DNA from: Liolophura sinensis
Lineage: Eukaryota > Mollusca > Polyplacophora > Chitonida > Chitonidae
Assembly (NCBI RefSeq): GCF_032854445.1
Contig: NC_088301.1
Coordinates: 17,694,018 to 17,758,017, forward strand
DNA: 64,000 nucleotides
Direction of reading: 5' to 3'
Positions 61,914-64,000 of the stretch are shown here, one piece after another (position 1 is the first letter of the stretch; each line of letters opens with the position of its first letter). Made by a program: the position numbers and the translations under genes. Under the pieces are notes generated by a model. The model made no database searches, had not been told where the DNA came from, and saw only the letters and a program-made list of their open reading frames with translations.

Positions 61914-63494
61914 CCTCTGTAACACAATCAAGAAAGCGGTCACAGTTATTCATCAGTGAGCCATCTCAAATTACTTATCATGACGTTTACACCTGTATCT
62001 TGGAGAGGAGGAGAGTTATGAAACCAATAACCCGGACATAGACCATAGCTGAGAAACCAGAAGATACACACAGTATCTGTAGGATCAAAACGGCGCAATG
62101 GTTTGGAAGTTAGCACTCCAAGTCACGGATAAGGAATGTCATCATTTTAACTTGCTGCCATGTTGTTTTGGTCCGTGTACATGGTGGATTCAGCTACTGT
62201 TTATTTTGTAAGTTGTTCTCCAGTGCTGTATTACCAAAAAGAAGATGATTTAGACTATTTTGTTTTACAGTAGGTGCACAACAATGGGTTTAGGACAAAC
62301 TCCATCTAGTAACACATCCAGTCTTCACTGTTGTCTTAGAGCGCATCATCTACATCGTCTTTTCATTACAGACTTTCCTGACATGCAACTCTAAAATCCT
62401 TCGGTCGATTGATCCTATACTACAAAATATAGCATATGCTTCATATATATATTTTATATTACACTACAACTTGTAAACAATTTCAAATACGGCAGTGTCA
62501 GAAACAGGGCTTAGAGTGAAGTTGATAGGAGATTAGGTATCTTGTGTCACTTTCCTCCAAGACATACCAGAGCATGCCACTCGGTTTTGAATAATTCTGA
62601 CGTCACCCATGTCAGTGATGTATTGCCGTCGAAACTGTGCTTGTGCAGTTTAACGTTATTACTTAGAAAAAAAATGATCTAACTTCATTTTCTTTGTAAG
62701 GATATGAATTTTTAACATATCGATGTGTAGAGCTCGTGTTGTAACGTACAACTGACTAAAGGCAATTTACAGAGTATGACTGATCTACAGCCAGCTGAAT
62801 ATAGGCGACTCGCTGAAAGAAACAGACTATTCTGTATGCCATCAGTCCCATGCAGGTGAATAAAATTATTCTCCTACCCCTCCTGAGTAGTCTTACTTGT
62901 CCTCACTGTAAAAATATTTGAGAGTAAAACCTAAACTGCACTCACATTTAATGCCGATTGTGTAGTAACATAAAATGTGGAGAATTAAAAGTACAGTGCC
63001 GTCTTGTGTGTTTTCACAGCTATAGTGCTACAAGGACCCAAACATCAATCACACACACATTGATGTGATGAATTGTTAAGTGTGGCATAAACCCCGTGGA
63101 TACATAATTACAAGTATGATGTTTACAAAGTAACAGGTAAGGTGAGTGTATGTAATTCGATGGCAAAACCCATGCTGTATATGTACACCAGGTATTTGTA
63201 TAGAGAACTGTTTGTAGAGTACTGTCGTATACAATATAGAAAAATGGTTAGCATACATATAAAGAGATCATTAAAAAAACGCAGGCGAGGACCTGTCCCA
63301 CACGCTAACCTTAGTCGGGCTATTGTGTCACACCTGTGTTTCTTTGACGAACTGTTCACTCCGCTATGTTAATTTCAACTCTTACTACTTAAGATCATAT
63401 TATATAGTCACATTTTTCAGTGATTTTTGGTGATATATTTAATGTGTCGACAATTCAAGGTTCTGCTGGCTTGTCCAGTCGTACATGCGAATGG

Positions 63495-63616
63495 TTTCCA
63501 ACAACACTGTGGACGGTCGTTTCCCCGGTCACTTCTGGGCTTTCTTCCACTATAATTCTGACCGCCGTAGTATAAGCAAAATAATATTGAGTACGGCGTA
63601 AAACATAAATAAATTA
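63495..63616 (+). repeat. SINE family 1, diverged 3' part
   Basis: GTTTCCAACAACACTGTGGA, CTTCCACTATAATTCTGACC, GTACGGCGTAAAACATAAAT. Not present at the matching place in A1. Confidence 0.7.
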
Positions 63617-64000
63617 AGTGTGCCGACTAATTAAATTCATAAAATAGAACATTTGCGAGAACCAATCAATTGGATCTGTTCCACAATCATCACGTTTAAC
63701 ATTAACAACGTATGACTTGAAACATACTTTACTGAACAACTAAGAATGCATATAATGTAGGAAATTAGGACGAAACCATGCAAGGAGAAGCAGATGTTAA
63801 AAAGATGTAAGGTATGGTGTAGTATAATAAAATATGCATCTCGGTTGCGCTTTGATTGCAACTCTTCATGCATTGTATACCAAACGTGGCGACTTAATTC
63901 AACGCGATGAATATACAGGCTAAGGGCCGTACATCTTTAAACATGATAATCTTTAAACTTTGCTACACCCACATGGGATAATTACACATAAAAAGATTTA

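Larger units (their letters stand above)
53420..64000. repeat. Segmental duplication copy A2
   Basis: The counterpart of 8,690-17,320, continuing to the window's right edge, where 63,820-64,000 still matches 17,140-17,320. Longer than A1 mainly because of the 56,210-58,174 insertion. Confidence 0.9.
61366..64000. other. Intron 1 of the second gene (incomplete)
   Basis: Matches 14,937-17,320, apart from lacking the SINE at 16,804. In its place 63,260-63,400 carries other sequence (AGGCGAGGACCTGTCCCACA...), related to 53,100-53,140. Confidence 0.65.

Overview
The window is animal nuclear DNA, most likely from a mollusc and perhaps a bivalve. Coding sequence lies in short GT-AG exons separated by long AT-rich introns. 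Three families of tRNA-headed SINE resembling those of molluscs are scattered through it, with relics of DIRS-like, I-like, YIDD-type and PIF/Harbinger elements. The main gene joins a fucolectin-type lectin domain, EGF-like repeats and a tandem tyrosine phosphatase, a layout I associate with molluscan families. The assignment is inference; another lophotrochozoan is possible.

There is one complete protein-coding gene on the + strand, from 14,876 to 46,479. I assembled 26 exons by eye. Every junction has an AG acceptor and GT donor, all phases agree, and the total is 3,234 nt (1,077 aa plus stop). Order: signal peptide, atypical EGF, fucolectin/F5-8-type lectin domain (two exons), four EGF-like repeats, transmembrane helix, five-Arg stop-transfer, short acidic linker, active phosphatase domain D1 ([15 protein letters not shown]), and degenerate D2 whose P-loop arginine is lysine. 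It reads as a cell-surface receptor that binds glycans outside and removes phosphate from tyrosines inside.

The gene sits in a tandem array. Signal-peptide exons with their 5' flank occur four times: 4,794 and 14,876 before the complete gene, then 51,652 and 61,305 before a second gene whose body lies beyond the right edge. The two pairs are offset by about 46.4-46.9 kb. The 51,652 copy is dead (8-nt deletion, two SINEs in its 5' flank). A segment of about 8.6 kb at ~8.69-17.32 kb recurs at ~53.42-64.0 kb, where an I-type LINE fragment has been added. Both copies keep relics of a transmembrane exon and a juxtamembrane exon, so older gene bodies have decayed here.

Layout: 1-885, 76-bp satellite; 0.9-4.5 kb, SINEs and unassigned DNA; 4.6-8.2 kb, first exon-1 cassette and intron-1 modules; 8.7-17.3 kb, segmental copy A1 with the second cassette; 17.5-27.4 kb, extracellular exons with duplicated and decayed EGF exons; 27.4-32.7 kb, large intron with a broken DIRS-like element; 32.7-46.5 kb, transmembrane and phosphatase exons; 46.5-50.6 kb, 3' flank; 50.6-53.1 kb, dead cassette; 53.4-64 kb, segmental copy A2 with the next gene's first exon. 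No rRNA gene, CRISPR array or free-standing tRNA gene was seen.
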